Shown here piece after piece: positions 23,732-34,479 of a stretch of 64,000 bases of DNA; positions within the stretch are counted from its first letter, which is position 1, and each line of letters starts with the position of its first letter. The position numbers and the translations under genes are program-made. Source of the DNA: Vitellaria paradoxa (Eukaryota > Streptophyta > Magnoliopsida > Ericales > Sapotaceae). Location: NCBI GenBank assembly GCA_019916065.1, contig CM034241.1, positions 2,200,562-2,264,561 on the forward strand, read 5' to 3'. Under the pieces are notes generated by a model. That model was not told where the DNA came from. It ran no database searches and saw nothing but the letters and a program-made list of their open reading frames with translations.

Positions 23732-24119
23732 TGATACGTGCTGAAGTGGCATGGAATCGTAATCATAAAGAGGATTGTGGAGAAGTTAAATGATATTAGT
23801 AGGGATGGAGAGGATCGTGGGTTGCAGATTAAGTTAGGATTTTTAATATATCACTATTTCATTAAGATTTAATTTTTATTTGTTACTTATCTATCTTTAA
23901 CTGTTCCTTTATTTTAGATAATGTAGTTTCAATTATCTTATTTTAGATATGGTAGATCAGTTATCTGCAGGTTTTAGATAAGGTAGATCGGTTGTTAAGT
24001 TTGGGCTTATTTAAAGACATAGATAATAATAAAAGAGATAGTAGATGTTTATCTAAATTGTGGCTTATTCTCACCCTAAAAGAATCCTATTTACTTAAGA
24101 TTTTGACTTGGACCTATCA
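23732..24119 (+). mobile_element. LTR 1 of the gag-only tandem array
   Basis: 388 bp, starting TGATACGTGCTGAAG and ending GGACCTATCA. It aligns throughout with LTR 2 and LTR 3. It is followed by a decayed methionine-tRNA primer site (TTAATATTAGAGCC, 24120-24133, against the usual TTGGTATCAGAGCC). Confidence 0.8.
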
Positions 24120-24133
24120 TTAATATTAGAGCC

Positions 24134-25251
24134 TTGTTATAACAAGGAATAAAATAGAGGATCGAGATCTTGGAAGCAGGTTTTGTAGGATTTCGGGACA
24201 ACCTGCAAAAAATGAAAATTAGAATGGCTGACAAGCTAAACCAACTAGAGATGACTCTGAACTGCCTGTCTGAAGCTTTGCTTTCAAGCAAATAAAGTAG
24301 CAATGATAACAACAATACTTGTAAGATGACCTCTCGCTCCAACAAGGATGAAACTGATAGAGGCCGTCAGATTATTTTAGCTAAAACAGCCAAGCTTGAG
24401 TTTTTAAAATACTCAAGTGATGATCTCACAGAATGGTTCAATAGAGTGGACCAATTCTTTAAATTCCAAGGTAACTTGACAACACAAAGGTATCATTAGC
24501 GTCATTCCACCTCGAGGGTGAAGCTAATCAATAGTGGCAATGGTTACGTTGACCCTATAAAGAAGAAGAGAAGGGAAGTGAGGTGAATAGATTTTGAAGA
24601 AAAACTATGGGCTTGTTTTGGACCTACGGAATGTGAAAATTTTGATGAATGGTGAAACAAATAGGCTCACTATGGGACTATCAATAAGAGTTTGAAAAGT
24701 TAGGAAATCAGATGCAAAGGATTGACATAAAAGGCGCTGCTTGGAACATTTGTGAGAGGTCTTACATCGGAAATTGTAAAAGGAATCTGGATAAACCAAA
24801 GACATTAAAAGAAGTTATTAACCTAGCACGAATGAAAGATAAACAGCTCCTACGGCAAGGAGGAATTGTACAACCATTACAGGACACCAGTGCACCACTG
24901 GTTTTTCCACCCATGATGAAAATCAATTCATCCTCATGGGTAAAAAAGTAAACTTGGGATGAGATGTAAAGGAAACGTGCACGAGGTCTTTGTTTCAATT
25001 GTAATGACAAGTTCACAACAAGACATAAATGCCAAAGGCCTTAATTGTTATTATTAGAGAGTCATATCAACACTTTTGATGGGATTGTCTATGAAGAGAA
25101 TACAGAAGATAATATGTGTAAAGACAAATCAAGTAAGTATCATCTCAGAAGACCACCTAAAGCAACATCATCCAGATGTGGATCTTGGGGACGAGTGTTC
25201 ATCATCCAGATATAGACCTTAGGGACAAGTGTCCATATGAGGGAGAGGTAT
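24134..25251 (+). pseudogene. gag: Ty3/gypsy-type gag pseudogene, internal region 1
   Basis: Conceptual pieces in shifting frames show the capsid part (AKLEFLKYSSDDLTEWFNRV, about 24385-24444), then PKTLKEVINLARMKDKQLL, then a zinc knuckle CFNCNDKFTTRHKC (24991-25032). Gag coats the element RNA. Stops and frameshifts break it. The region is only about 1.1 kb and ends in a purine tract (ATGAGGGAGAGGTA) at LTR 2. There is no room for protease, reverse transcriptase or integrase. The same gag-only layout recurs in internal region 2. Confidence 0.8.
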
Positions 25252-25624
25252 TGATACGTGCTGAATAGGCATAGAATCGAAGAGAGAATCGTGGAGAAGT
25301 TACAAATTAAGAGTGATATTAGGGGGGATGGGGAGGATCGTAGAGAAGTTATAGATTCGGAATGATATTAGGAGGAATTAGTTAGGATTTTTAATATATC
25401 AATATTTTATAAGGATTTGATTTTTATTTGTCACTTATCTTTTTGTTATTTTTAACTGTTCCCTTATTTTAGATAATGTAGATCGTGTAGGTCAGTTATC
25501 TTATTTTAGATAAGGTAGATCGTGTAGGTTAGTTATCCGCAGGCTGTTAAGTTTAGGCTTATTTAAAGTCATGGATAATAATAATGTAATGACTCGCATC
25601 CATATAGAACAATATTGTCCGCTT

Positions 25625-25735
25625 TGGGCTTGATAAGCTACTTCCTAAGAGGTCACCTATCTCGATACTATCCCCACTAGAGTACGCTTAACCCTGGAGT
25701 TCCCACTGAATCTAGTGCCTTCACGGCTTTAAAAT
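25625..25735 (-). repeat. 5S-rRNA-like domain in the left Cassandra LTR
   Basis: The minus strand reads GGAACTCCAGGGTTAAGCGT and GATAGGTGACCTCTTAGGAAG, matching the A-box and C-box regions of 5S rRNA. It lacks the 5S 5' end and is not an rRNA gene. In Cassandra the domain is thought to act as a pol III promoter. Confidence 0.75.
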
Positions 25736-26194
25736 GCTTTATTATTATACTAATATCGAATATTATATATATGCCACTTCCTTCCACGACCCAAGCGATG
25801 TGGGATGAAAGGTATTGCTTCTCTGCTTCACCTCCGGTTTCACTTTCCCGCAGGTAGAGTCCCTCATGGGCAGGTCCCTCATAGTTCCTTACAATCCTCT
25901 CCCCTTACAAGGTACGCGTCCCCACGTGACCTCCTGCTTCACTCTTCCACAGGCAAAGTCCCTCACAGGTAGGTCCCCTGCACACGGAGCCCCCACACGC
26001 AAGTCTGGTTGATGAACTAAAAATTGTGAGCGACTGTGAGGGACCTACCCGTAAGAGACTCTGCCTGCGGGAGAGTAAAGCCGGAGGTGAAGCAGAGAAG
26101 CAATGTCTTCCATCCCACATCGCTTGGGTCGTGGAAGGAAGTGGCATATATGTAATATTCGATATCAATATAAAAACAACACGTTTTAAAGCCG

Positions 26195-26280
26195 TGAGAG
26201 CACTGGATACAGTAGGAACTCTAAGGTTAAGCGTGCTCCAGTGGGGGCAATACCGGAATGGATGACCTTCTAAGAAGCAG
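26195..26280 (+). repeat. 5S-rRNA-like domain in the right Cassandra 5' LTR
   Basis: GCACTGGATACAGTAGGAAC followed by GGTTAAGCGTGCTCC and GGAATGGATGACC track the 5S rRNA order GCACCGGAT, GTTAAGCGTGCT, GGATGGGTGACC. A third copy in the 3' LTR (about 26665-26750) keeps GGTTAAGTGTGCTCC and AGGATGGGGGTGAC. Confidence 0.75.
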
Positions 26281-26891
26281 TTTACCAAGTCTAAAGTGGA
26301 CAATATTGTACTATATGGATGCAGGTCGTTACCAATGGTATCAAAGCCAATGCCCAACCGGAAGTGTGGGATCACGCGTGGGCTCCGCATGTAGGAGACT
26401 TGCCTGTGAGGGACTCTGCTTGAGGGAGAGTGAAGCATGGGGCCACGCGGGGACGTGTGCCCTGTAAGGGGAAAGGATTGTGAGGGACTGTGAGGGACTA
26501 TGAGGGACCTGTCCGTAAGGGACTCTGCCTGTGGGAGAGTAAAGCCGGAGGTGAAGCAGAGAAGTAATGCCTTCCATCCTACATCGCCTGGGTAGTGAAA
26601 GGAAGTGGCATATATGTAATATTCGATATCCATATAACTACAACGTGTTTTAAAGCCGTGAGGGTACTAGATTCAGTGGGAACTCCAAGGTTAAGTGTGC
26701 TCCAGTAAAGGCAGTATTAGGATGGGGGTGACTTCTTGGAAAGTAGCTTATCAAGCCCAAAATGGACAATATTGTACTATGTGGACGTGGGTCGTTACAA
26801 ATAAAATAAATAATAGATGTTTATCCAAATTGTGATTTATTCTTACCCTAAAAGAATTATATTTACTTAAGGCTTTAACTGGGGCTTATCA

Positions 26892-28062
26892 TTGGTATCA
26901 GAGCCTCGTTATGACAAGCAAAAAAGAGAGGATCGAGATCTTGGAAGTGGGGCTTGGTGGACTTCAGGACGGCCTGCAGAAAATGGAAATTAGAATTGCT
27001 AACAAGCTGAACTAACTGGAGATGACTCTCAGTCGTTTATCTAAAGCTTTACTTTCAAACAAAGAAAGCAGCGGTGATAACAACAACACTCATGAGATGA
27101 CCTCTCGCTCCAACAAAGATAAAACTGGTAGAGGCTGTCAGATTGTTTCAGCTAAAATGACTAAACTTGAGTTTCTAAAATACTTAGGCGATGATCCCAC
27201 AGAATGGTTTAACAGAGTGAACCAATTCTTTGAATTCTAAGGCACCCTGACAGTATAAAAGGTATCATTGGCATCACTTTACTTCAAGGGTGAAGCTAAT
27301 CAATGGTGGCAGTGGCTATGTCGATCCTATAAAAAAGAAGGGAAGGAAGTGACATGGGCACATTTTGAAGAAGAACTCTGGGCTCTTTTTTTTTTTTTTT
27401 TTGGTAATTACACTGGCCTCATTTTGGACGTATGGTGTGTGAAGATTTTGATGAAACTTTATTAAGGGTGAAACAGATAGGCTCACTATGAGACTATCAA
27501 CTAGAGTTTGAAAAGTTAGGAAATCGAGTGCAGGGATGGACATAAAAGACGTTAGTTAGAACATTTATGGTATGTCTTAAACCAGAAATTGCAGAAGGAA
27601 TCTGGATGTTTAAACCAAAGACATTAAAGGAAGCTATTAACCTAGCACAGATAAAAGATGAACAACTTCTACGACAACAGAGAATTGTGCAACCATTACA
27701 GAACATTAGTGCACCACTGGTTTTTCCACTCATGGCGAAAATCAATTCATTTTCACCATTGAAAAAGTTATCTTGGGATAAGATGTAGAGGAAACATGCA
27801 TAAGGATTCTATTTTCAATTATAATGACAAGTTCACGGCGAGACATAAATGTCAAAGGCCTCAATTATTATTGTTAGAAAGTCATATTAACACTTCTGGT
27901 GGGATTACCTGTGAAGAGATTACAGAAGATAATGTGTAAAGACAAATCAATTGAGTATCATCCTAAAAGACTTCCCCAGAAGTAACATCATCCAGATGTG
28001 GACCTTGGAATAAGTGTCTATCATCCAAACGTGGATCTTAGGGATAAGTGTCCACATGAGGG
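26892..28062 (+). pseudogene. gag: Ty3/gypsy-type gag pseudogene, internal region 2
   Basis: After the primer site, broken frames encode the gag N terminus (KMEIRIANKLN, about 26977), then KLEFLKYLGDDPTEWFNRVN (27166-27225), GEANQWWQWLCRSYKKEGKE (27289-27348) and FKPKTLKEAINLAQIKDEQL (about 27610-27669). Both copies retain the capsid core and lack pol, with the same join to the LTR-proximal CATCCAGATGTGGACCTTGG text. A T-tract of about 17 nt plus a short extra segment near 27387-27420 is absent from region 1. Stops occur at 27013 and 27238, among others. Confidence 0.8.
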
Positions 28063-28449
28063 CTAAAGAGGCATGGAATCATAGAGAGGATCGTGGAGAA
28101 GTAATAAATTAAGAATGATATTAGGAAGGATGGAGAGGATCATGAAGAAGTTACAAATTAGGAATGATATTAGGATGGGTTAGTTAAAATTTTTAATTTA
28201 TCAATATTTTATTAGAATTTAGTTTTTATTTGTCATTTGTTATTTTTAAATGTTCGTCTATTTTTGATAATGTAATTTGTGTAGGCCAGTTATCTTATTT
28301 TAGATAAGATAGATCGTGTAGGCTAGTTATCCTGTATATCGTGTAGGCTAATTATCCGCAAGTTGTTAAGTTTGGCAAGGTATCGATAATAATAAAAGGG
28401 ATAATAGATGTTTATTCAAATTATGGTTTATTCCCATCCTAAGAGAATC
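28063..28449 (+). mobile_element. LTR 3 of the array, truncated
   Basis: Homology to LTR 1 and 2 starts at CTAAAGAGGCATGGAATC, so the TGATACG terminus and part of the purine tract are deleted. It fades after CCTAAGAGAATC. Inside, a GATCGTGTAGGCTAGTTATC phrase is tandemly reiterated (about 28310-28360). Confidence 0.75.
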
Positions 28450-29610
28450 ATTTTGATTCTCTTTCTCCATTTTTAATTGTAATAGATAATTCTTTTACAC
28501 TTAATCAAATTATAATTTAGTCATTATATAAATAATCATTGAACAAACGCGGCAGAATATTCAACTTGTGGATCACATATTCTTGTCATCAATATCATTT
28601 TCATTAATGAATTTAATGAATAGGCAAATTAAAGTTTGAGAGTACGTTTAAAAAATTGACCTGTAATTAAATTTAAAATAATTTTATAAAAATTAATATA
28701 AAGTGTAAGGATATAAAATATAATTTATTAAGATTTAAACGTTTATCATAATACTTCCTTTTTTTTATAATGTTTTTTAAGAATGACTAGGATGAACAAT
28801 TATTCTGTTAAGTATGCTTGCAATCTTTCCTTGTGCCTTTTGGCATGTTAAGTAATTATTTCAATTAAAATTTAATTTTAGTTTTTTATCTCAAAAGATG
28901 CTTATAATCTTCCGTAAAAAAATGATAAAGAAGGGTATATTATACTGAGTTTCTCTGAAATTTAATGAAAATGTAAAAAATATTTTTTGTAATTGTAAAA
29001 GTTATATTTACTGGCTACTTTTTAGATTATGTTGTAAATTATTCTTAATTTGGTTTGATTCTCCTAATTAGTGACGGCTTATCCTTAATTCTCCCAAGAA
29101 TTTAGATATGTGTTGATATGATAATTGTAAACTATTTTGACAGTTTGATTATTTATCTAAGTTTTTAAATGCCTAATCATCATTCGAAATCCGCGTATTA
29201 TGATATTTGAAATTTGAAATGTATATTAAAATTTGATTTGATTGTATAATTGATCGTTTAGATCCTTAATTTTGACTTTTTTGTGAATCATGAAATGATT
29301 GGATTTGTCCAGAATCATTTTTAGAGTATAAATCCAATGTTGGCAAAATTGATTCGTATAGCTTTTAACGGTAAGATTTTTAATTTTTTTTTTGGATCAA
29401 AAGAATTTTTATTTGGAATTCATCTATTCGTTAGTCCTTCCAATGGTAAGAGAAGCTTGTAATAAAATTTAAAAGTGGGGTTAATAAATGTCATTTTAAA
29501 AATTATAAAATTACTTTATTTATTTTCACCAAATCTTTTTTTTTGGAGCACTAAAAAATATTAAAAATTACTGAATAATATTGAAATTTTTTAAAAATTA
29601 TTCACTCTTT
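28450..29610. other. Intergenic, AT-rich
   Basis: No gene is recognised. 29552-29602 resembles one half of a family D MITE (GGAGCACTAAAAAATATTAA ... AAAAATTATTCA). Confidence 0.45.
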
Positions 29611-30085
29611 GGGTGCGTTTGAAATGACAAAAAATAAGATAAAATAAAATAAAGTAAAATAAGTTGTGGCTGAGGAGATTTGACGATAGTCACAGTTTTA
29701 CTCCATTGAATACCAAGTTGGAGAATGTCTCTTCGAAATCCAAAACGATTCAGCCTTGAAATGGCTGGAAAGGCCGAGGACCTCAGCAAACAAATGATCT
29801 CTGGCGAAGTATTGTTACTTTTACAGAGATCACGGCATGATACTGATAATTGTATTGACCTGAAAAAATAGGTCGAAGAGTTGATCAGACGAGGTCGGCT
29901 TGAGAGATTTGTGACTGATCGAGATAACAAACGAACTGAACATAGGAGTCCCAAGCAAAAAAACCCTCGGCGATGAAGTCCCCTACCAAAGAACCCCGAT
30001 CGAGCACAACAGAACAACCAACCGATCGAATAACTTTTAAAATTTTTTTATTTTTCAGAATTTCTTATCACTCCAAATGGAGTCT
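29611..30085. mobile_element. Family D MITE whose core is a gypsy gag fragment
   Basis: The left end (GGGTGCGTTTGAAATGAC, then AATAAGATAAAATAAAATAA) and right end (TTTCTTATCACTCCAAATGG) match the two ends of the family D MITEs at 5553 and 36205. Between them the usual AT core of about 60 bp is replaced by roughly 350 bp of gag-derived sequence. It lies 260 bp upstream of the BTB gene start codon. Confidence 0.6.
29690..29990 (+). pseudogene. gag: Ty3/gypsy (Tat-like) gag fragment
   Basis: In the plus frames I read SFTPLNTKLENVSSKSKT, then SRHDTDNCIDLKK, stop, VEELIRRGRLERFVTDRDNK. The order TPLN... HxHDTxxC... L...EELIRRGxLxxFV is the conserved end of Tat-type gag. It is broken by in-frame stops and at least one frameshift and encodes nothing usable. 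It belongs to a different clade from the array at 24-28 kb. Confidence 0.75.
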
Positions 30086-30345
30086 TTATCTTATTATACG
30101 AACTACAAACCCACAACTTTTATGAAAGTTTATAATTTTTTTTGTTATTCCAAATTGCCCCCCAAATATAACTTAAAATGTATTACCTTAAAAAAAAAAA
30201 AAAAAGGTGAATGATTGGACTAAAAATGGGCACCTACAATTGCAAAAATTAGAATCATGCTAATTACAAATCTATCCTCAATTACGAGTTGAAAGCCCAC
30301 TTGGCCCTACCCTCATCTTCTTCATAGAAATCCACTCTTCTCGAG

Positions 30346-31773
30346 ATGGACCGAACTTCCAATGTTGGCCTCCGGACCCAACCCAGCGACCGCATCAAGC
30401 TCAACGTCGGGGGTAAACTCTTCGAGACCACCGTGTCAACGCTTCAGTCTGGCGGCTCGGACTCCATTCTCGCCGCCCTCTCGAACCGCCCAGAGCAAGG
30501 CTCGTACCTGGACCCGGTTTTCATAGACCGGGACCCGGAAATCTTCTCGGTCCTACTCTCTCTCCTCCGCTCTAACCGCCTCCCCTCCACCGCCTGCCGC
30601 TTCACCAAGCAAGAGCTGGCCGATGAAGCCTCGTACTACGGCATCGAGTCGCGGTTCAAGTTGGCCACGTCGCCGTGCCCGCTTAGTGGAATTGACGCCT
30701 CGCTTGTGGCCACTATCAGGCCCGCCTCCGACGGCGTCATTTCTTCTTTCACCGCCGGCGACGGCGACGGATCGGTGTGTATCGCGCACGGCGGTCAGAT
30801 ATCTTTGTACGACTGGAATCTGATCCACGCCGGAACGATACGAACGCACCTTGACAACATCACCTCGATCCGCCGGATTCGCCCCGATATCGCCGCTGTC
30901 GGATCCGATGACGAAGCCGGGCTCCACTTCTACAGCCTCGCGAACGGCAGTCAAGTCGGGTCAGCTGACTGGACCGACCCGTCCGATCCTAGAATCTACA
31001 AGGCACGAGTCACCGCCATCGCCGACTCACCGGACTCAGTCTTCGCCGCCTACGATTTTTATCAGAGAGAGAATTGTATTCTCGCAATTGACAAATCGAC
31101 GCTCCGAGTCGCGTCAGAATTCTGCCGGCAATCCGGTATGTCTTCAAAAACGATAGTCGCCGGAAAGCTGACGTACGTGCCGGGGTCCAGCCTCCTCGTC
31201 GGAAGCGCCGTCACGTCCGGTGCATTTGGCTTCTCCGGTTATATCCGGTTGTGGGACGCTAGGTCAGGAGAGGTGGTTTGGGAGACAAACGAGCCAGGCT
31301 CGGGCCGAAGCAGCAGGTTCGGGGACTCGTTCGCCGACGTGGACGTCGACACTGAAGAGTCGACTCTGTTCAAGGTATGTTCTAAATCGGGGGATTTAGC
31401 AGTGGCAGATTTGCGTAAATTAAGTGATGACCCGTGGGTATATTTGGTAGATAAGAACCCCAGTATGAGGATTAATGGTGGGGGAACCAGCAGTGTGGTA
31501 CACTGCTACAAGAAGCAAGTGTTTGTGGGGAGAGAGGGAGAGTTGGAGGTGTGGTCTAGGGTGAAGGAGAGAGAAGCAAGGGAAGAAAGAGAGACTGTAT
31601 TTTGTGAAGAGTCATATAGGAGAAATTATGTAGATAAGGTGGAGGATTCAGAGAGAGGGATCATTAAGAAAATTGATGGTGGTGGAGACAGGCTGTTTGT
31701 TTGTAGAGAAAATGTTGAAGGCATTGAAGTGTGGGAAAGTTCTAATTTGTCTGGTGCTAAGTCAGTTTCCTGA
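30346..31773 (+). CDS. T1-type BTB/POZ protein with WD40-like repeats (At5g41330-like)
   Basis: One exon, 475 aa, in a GC-rich island that ends abruptly on both sides. Residues about 17-105 form a potassium-channel-tetramerisation type BTB domain ([17 protein letters not shown], then [20 protein letters not shown] and [15 protein letters not shown]). The rest folds as weak WD40/YVTN-like blades, for example [16 protein letters not shown] starting at residue 298. The whole-length layout matches plant BTB proteins of the At5g41330/At2g24240/At4g30940 group. BTB proteins often bring targets to CUL3 ubiquitin ligases, but no substrate is known to me for this group, so that role is inference. The start is the first ATG, with no in-frame ATG upstream. 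An AATAAA lies 7 bp past the stop (31780-31785), probably too close to be the main poly(A) signal. Confidence 0.92.
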   Translation: MDRTSNVGLRTQPSDRIKLNVGGKLFETTVSTLQSGGSDSILAALSNRPEQGSYLDPVFIDRDPEIFSVLLSLLRSNRLPSTACRFTKQELADEASYYGIESRFKLATSPCPLSGIDASLVATIRPASDGVISSFTAGDGDGSVCIAHGGQISLYDWNLIHAGTIRTHLDNITSIRRIRPDIAAVGSDDEAGLHFYSLANGSQVGSADWTDPSDPRIYKARVTAIADSPDSVFAAYDFYQRENCILAIDKSTLRVASEFCRQSGMSSKTIVAGKLTYVPGSSLLVGSAVTSGAFGFSGYIRLWDARSGEVVWETNEPGSGRSSRFGDSFADVDVDTEESTLFKVCSKSGDLAVADLRKLSDDPWVYLVDKNPSMRINGGGTSSVVHCYKKQVFVGREGELEVWSRVKEREAREERETVFCEESYRRNYVDKVEDSERGIIKKIDGGGDRLFVCRENVEGIEVWESSNLSGAKSVS

Positions 31774-33790
31774 CCCCAAAATAAAAGCTGGGTTGTGCAA
31801 AAACTGGATCTTTGAAGAGGCTGTAAGTTTGAATTTGATTGCTTGATTTCACAAGTCACATGGAGATCAAAAAAGCGGGCAAATGCATGAGAATTGGTTG
31901 TGTGTTGTTCTGTTGCAAATGAACTTGGATTAATTGTGTATTATATTTGTTCCCAGTGCATTTTTTGATTCTATGATTTGAAATGAAAAATCAGAAAATT
32001 TGAATCTTTATAGAGCTGTGTTGCTGCCTACAGGAATTCAACGGTAAATTTTTGGGCTGATTAAATTTGAGCTGAAGATGATCTCTTTGAACGTACCATA
32101 GTGAACTTTTCATGTAAATGACAAGAGAAAGGAAGTGCTAGGTAGTTTGTTTTCTTATGAAGTGGTGGTTTCATTTGCAAGTTTTGAAAGAAATTGGATT
32201 CAATGGGGTCTAATATCGTATTATGGTCAGTCGTGGTTTCAACTAAATCTCAACATGGTGATGGAAGCCTGTTAATGGCAATGCCCCAAACCCAGATTCT
32301 ATGACTATCTCTTTTTTCCAGACACACTTTTTTATGGACTTGAAAACAGAATGTTGCTTAGTCCTAATTAAAAGGTGGTTTGAGAATTGACATGGAACCT
32401 TTTCTGTTAAAAAGACAGAGAGACCTTGAGCTTTGACAATAACTTGGATGCATAGACCATCTGGAAGTTTGGAAGATTTTTCATTGCCTTTGTTGTGGCA
32501 ACCTTCCCTTTGCTCCCCCAAATTTTGGCTTGGCAACCATAAAAGATGATCAGGTATAACTTGTTCAGGCTTTCTAGGGTAACATATATGATGCCATTGC
32601 CCTTCACTATTGCCTATAGTTTTTAACATTTAATGATTTAATCTATTCGTGCACAAAACTGTCAACAATTTCATTATTATATCCATTAGCATCTTCACTT
32701 TCTGTGTAATATATTTGTCTTGATTCCTTGTCCTTCAGTTTCACACTGTTCTTTTTGGCTGATGATTGTAACTTCTCCTATCCTGTATTTATTGATTCAA
32801 CGTTGAAAAATGTCAATTAATTCTCGAAATAAAACATACAGCTCTAGTGAGTATTCAACAAAAAGCGTGTTGCTGATGAAATGATGGTGGAAAAAAATTA
32901 ATTAAAAAAAAATGAATGATGATTTTATTGTAGGATAGAACTTGCAGACTGATAAAGCTAGGAGCTTGTATTCATTTGGATTTTGTTCGAGTCATTAAAG
33001 TAATTAATGTTTTTGACTCCAACTACAAAAAAAAAAGTTTTGGTATGATTATCTTCCCAGTCTATCTCAAACTATATTCAATTATGCTCATCTTTGAACT
33101 TGAGTGACTTACCTTTTCATTTAATCTCAGAGGACTTAATTACATGTTTATCGAGCTAAGTTTTAGTTGGACTCTTAAAGATATGGGGGAAATATAGGTA
33201 TGCATATATATTTGGTGTATGTATTAAAATGGGGGGAAAGGGTGTTTGATGAGTTTGGTGTTGCATTTGTTGTTGCATTTTCTAGTGCCTGGATAAGCAA
33301 TAACCATGGAGTGTCATCTATACAGTGTGGTGGAATGGGTAATGCAGTTTTCAATTGAGTCCCTTTTCACAGCTTGGAGTCGGCGATCGAACTTCTATAT
33401 TTGATATTTATGCCATTGTAATTATGCAAAACATATTAACCCCCCGCCCCCCACAAAAAAAGATGAGAAATTGTGTAATTTTAATTAATAAAAAACATTG
33501 TAATATGTAAAAGAAAATTAATAGAGTATAACTAGATTCATCCTACAATATATTAATAAAATATTTAGTCTAAATTTGGTGTAGCACTATGCATTGTATA
33601 CAATGCTCTATTTTGTAACAACTTTGAAGTATCTGACGGCGCTCTATTTCGGTTCATTTCTCAACGCCGATACTACATTAAAATAGAGTAATGCTATGAG
33701 TTTGGAGTAACTGATGCAATGTTTTTGATGCATTTTTTTAGTTATGTGATTCAAACTGGAAAGCGCACACCAAAATTTGAAACTTCATAG
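31774..33790. other. BTB gene 3' flank and intergenic
   Basis: The first 200-300 bp should be the BTB 3' UTR. 32030-32400 is related to 33790-34360 by an old local duplication. The 128-aa minus ORF at 32243-32629 has no family features and overlaps that duplication. The rest is AT-rich. Confidence 0.45.
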
Positions 33791-34360
33791 TTTTTAAGTT
33801 GATATTGAATTTGGGCTGATGATGTTGTTGTTATAGTGACCATTTCATGTAAATTACAGGGGAAAAAAATAAATAAATCCATTATATCTTGTTTTTGTTA
33901 AGCGTTCTTGTTTTTTTTAGGTTGATCAATTCAATGGTTCTTAAAATCAAATTCAGACCAGTCTGGTCTCGACTCTCAGCATGGTGTCTCTTGGGATTAG
34001 TCCGAGTGACTTGTGGGTCTGTTTTCCACAGAAACCATACAAATTCGATTCTTGACTCAAGCGGGATGTGCGTGAGGGGCACGTGTATATTTCTCCAATT
34101 TGTCTATCGGCATGCGATTCGTTGAGAGTTGTAATAAATCGGTGTAAGTTTTAGATTAAAAAAAAAAAAAAAAAGCTGTCAGCATGGTGATGGAGGCTGT
34201 GTTAATTAATGGCAATTACCCAAACCCAAACGATAAGGCTCTCTGTTTCTGCCTGCAGGCAGCTGTATCCTTTATTCTGGTAGAGAAACAAACCGATATT
34301 TCATCATCAGTTGGACATTTTGGTTGATAGAAATATCAAATAAGGTGGTTTTCTTGTTAT
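32030..34360. repeat. Old local duplication, copies 32030-32400 and 33790-34360
   Basis: Shared phrases occur in the same order: GGGCTGAT, then TTTCATGTAAATKACA, then CATGGTGATGGA with AATGGCAATKMCCCAAACCC, then AAGGTGGTTT. Copy 2 is interrupted by a retroposon-like insertion (33884-34170). Divergence is substantial. Confidence 0.5.
33884..34170 (+). mobile_element. SINE-like retroposon in duplication copy 2
   Basis: It contains TTGGGATTAGTCCGAGTG, a phrase typical of plant SINE bodies, then ACAAATTCGATTCTTGACTC (B-box-like), and ends in a poly(A) of about 17 nt (34157-34173). Its body is absent from the sister copy at 32 kb, which supports an insertion. No target duplication was resolved. 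Confidence 0.4.
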
Positions 34361-34479
34361 ATGATGATTAATTATTGTGATGGATTGGCAGTGATTGGGG
34401 CGGGTGTATGAGAGATTAGGTTAGCTAACTAATATGCGGTGAAACATTACTGTGTTATATTGCGTAAGTGGAGTTGAAC

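Larger units (their letters stand above)
25585..26799. mobile_element. Head-to-head inverted Cassandra TRIM pair with 5-bp target duplication
   Basis: Bounded by AATAA at 25580-25584 and 26800-26804. The left part is a minus-oriented partial element: LTR 25585-25893 (309 bp) plus about 115 bp of internal sequence to about 26008. The right part is a complete plus-oriented element: 5' LTR 26025-26333 (309 bp), primer site TGGTATCAAAGCC (26336-26348), internal 145 bp, purine tract AAGGGGAAAGGAT (26466-26478) and 3' LTR 26479-26799 (321 bp). Each LTR carries 5S-rRNA-like text, the hallmark of Cassandra. The outer ends are both LTR 3' termini, reading TGTAATGAC inward and TCGTTACA outward. Confidence 0.85.
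25252..26891 (+). mobile_element. LTR 2 of the array, split by a Cassandra insertion
   Basis: The LTR runs 25252-25584 and resumes at 26805-26891 after a 1215-bp insertion, giving about 420 bp of LTR sequence. It ends GGGGCTTATCA and is followed by an intact primer site TTGGTATCAGAGCC (26892-26905). It serves at once as the 3' LTR of unit 1 and the 5' LTR of unit 2. Confidence 0.8.

Noticed and set aside
26195..26280. 5S rRNA gene
   Set aside because: Only the internal promoter part resembles 5S, with several substitutions and no 5S 5' end. It lies inside an LTR with primer site and purine tract, which is diagnostic of Cassandra.
25905..26633. 242-codon minus-strand open frame, among the longest in the window
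   Set aside because: It runs across both arms of the inverted Cassandra pair. LTR-type sequence (PRGPMLHSPSSR- and RRQSLL-like repeats) is simply open in this frame, and no protein is expected from a TRIM.
32243..32629. 128-aa minus-strand ORF downstream of the BTB gene
   Set aside because: No family features, overlaps an old non-coding duplication, and the related copy at 34 kb does not preserve the frame.
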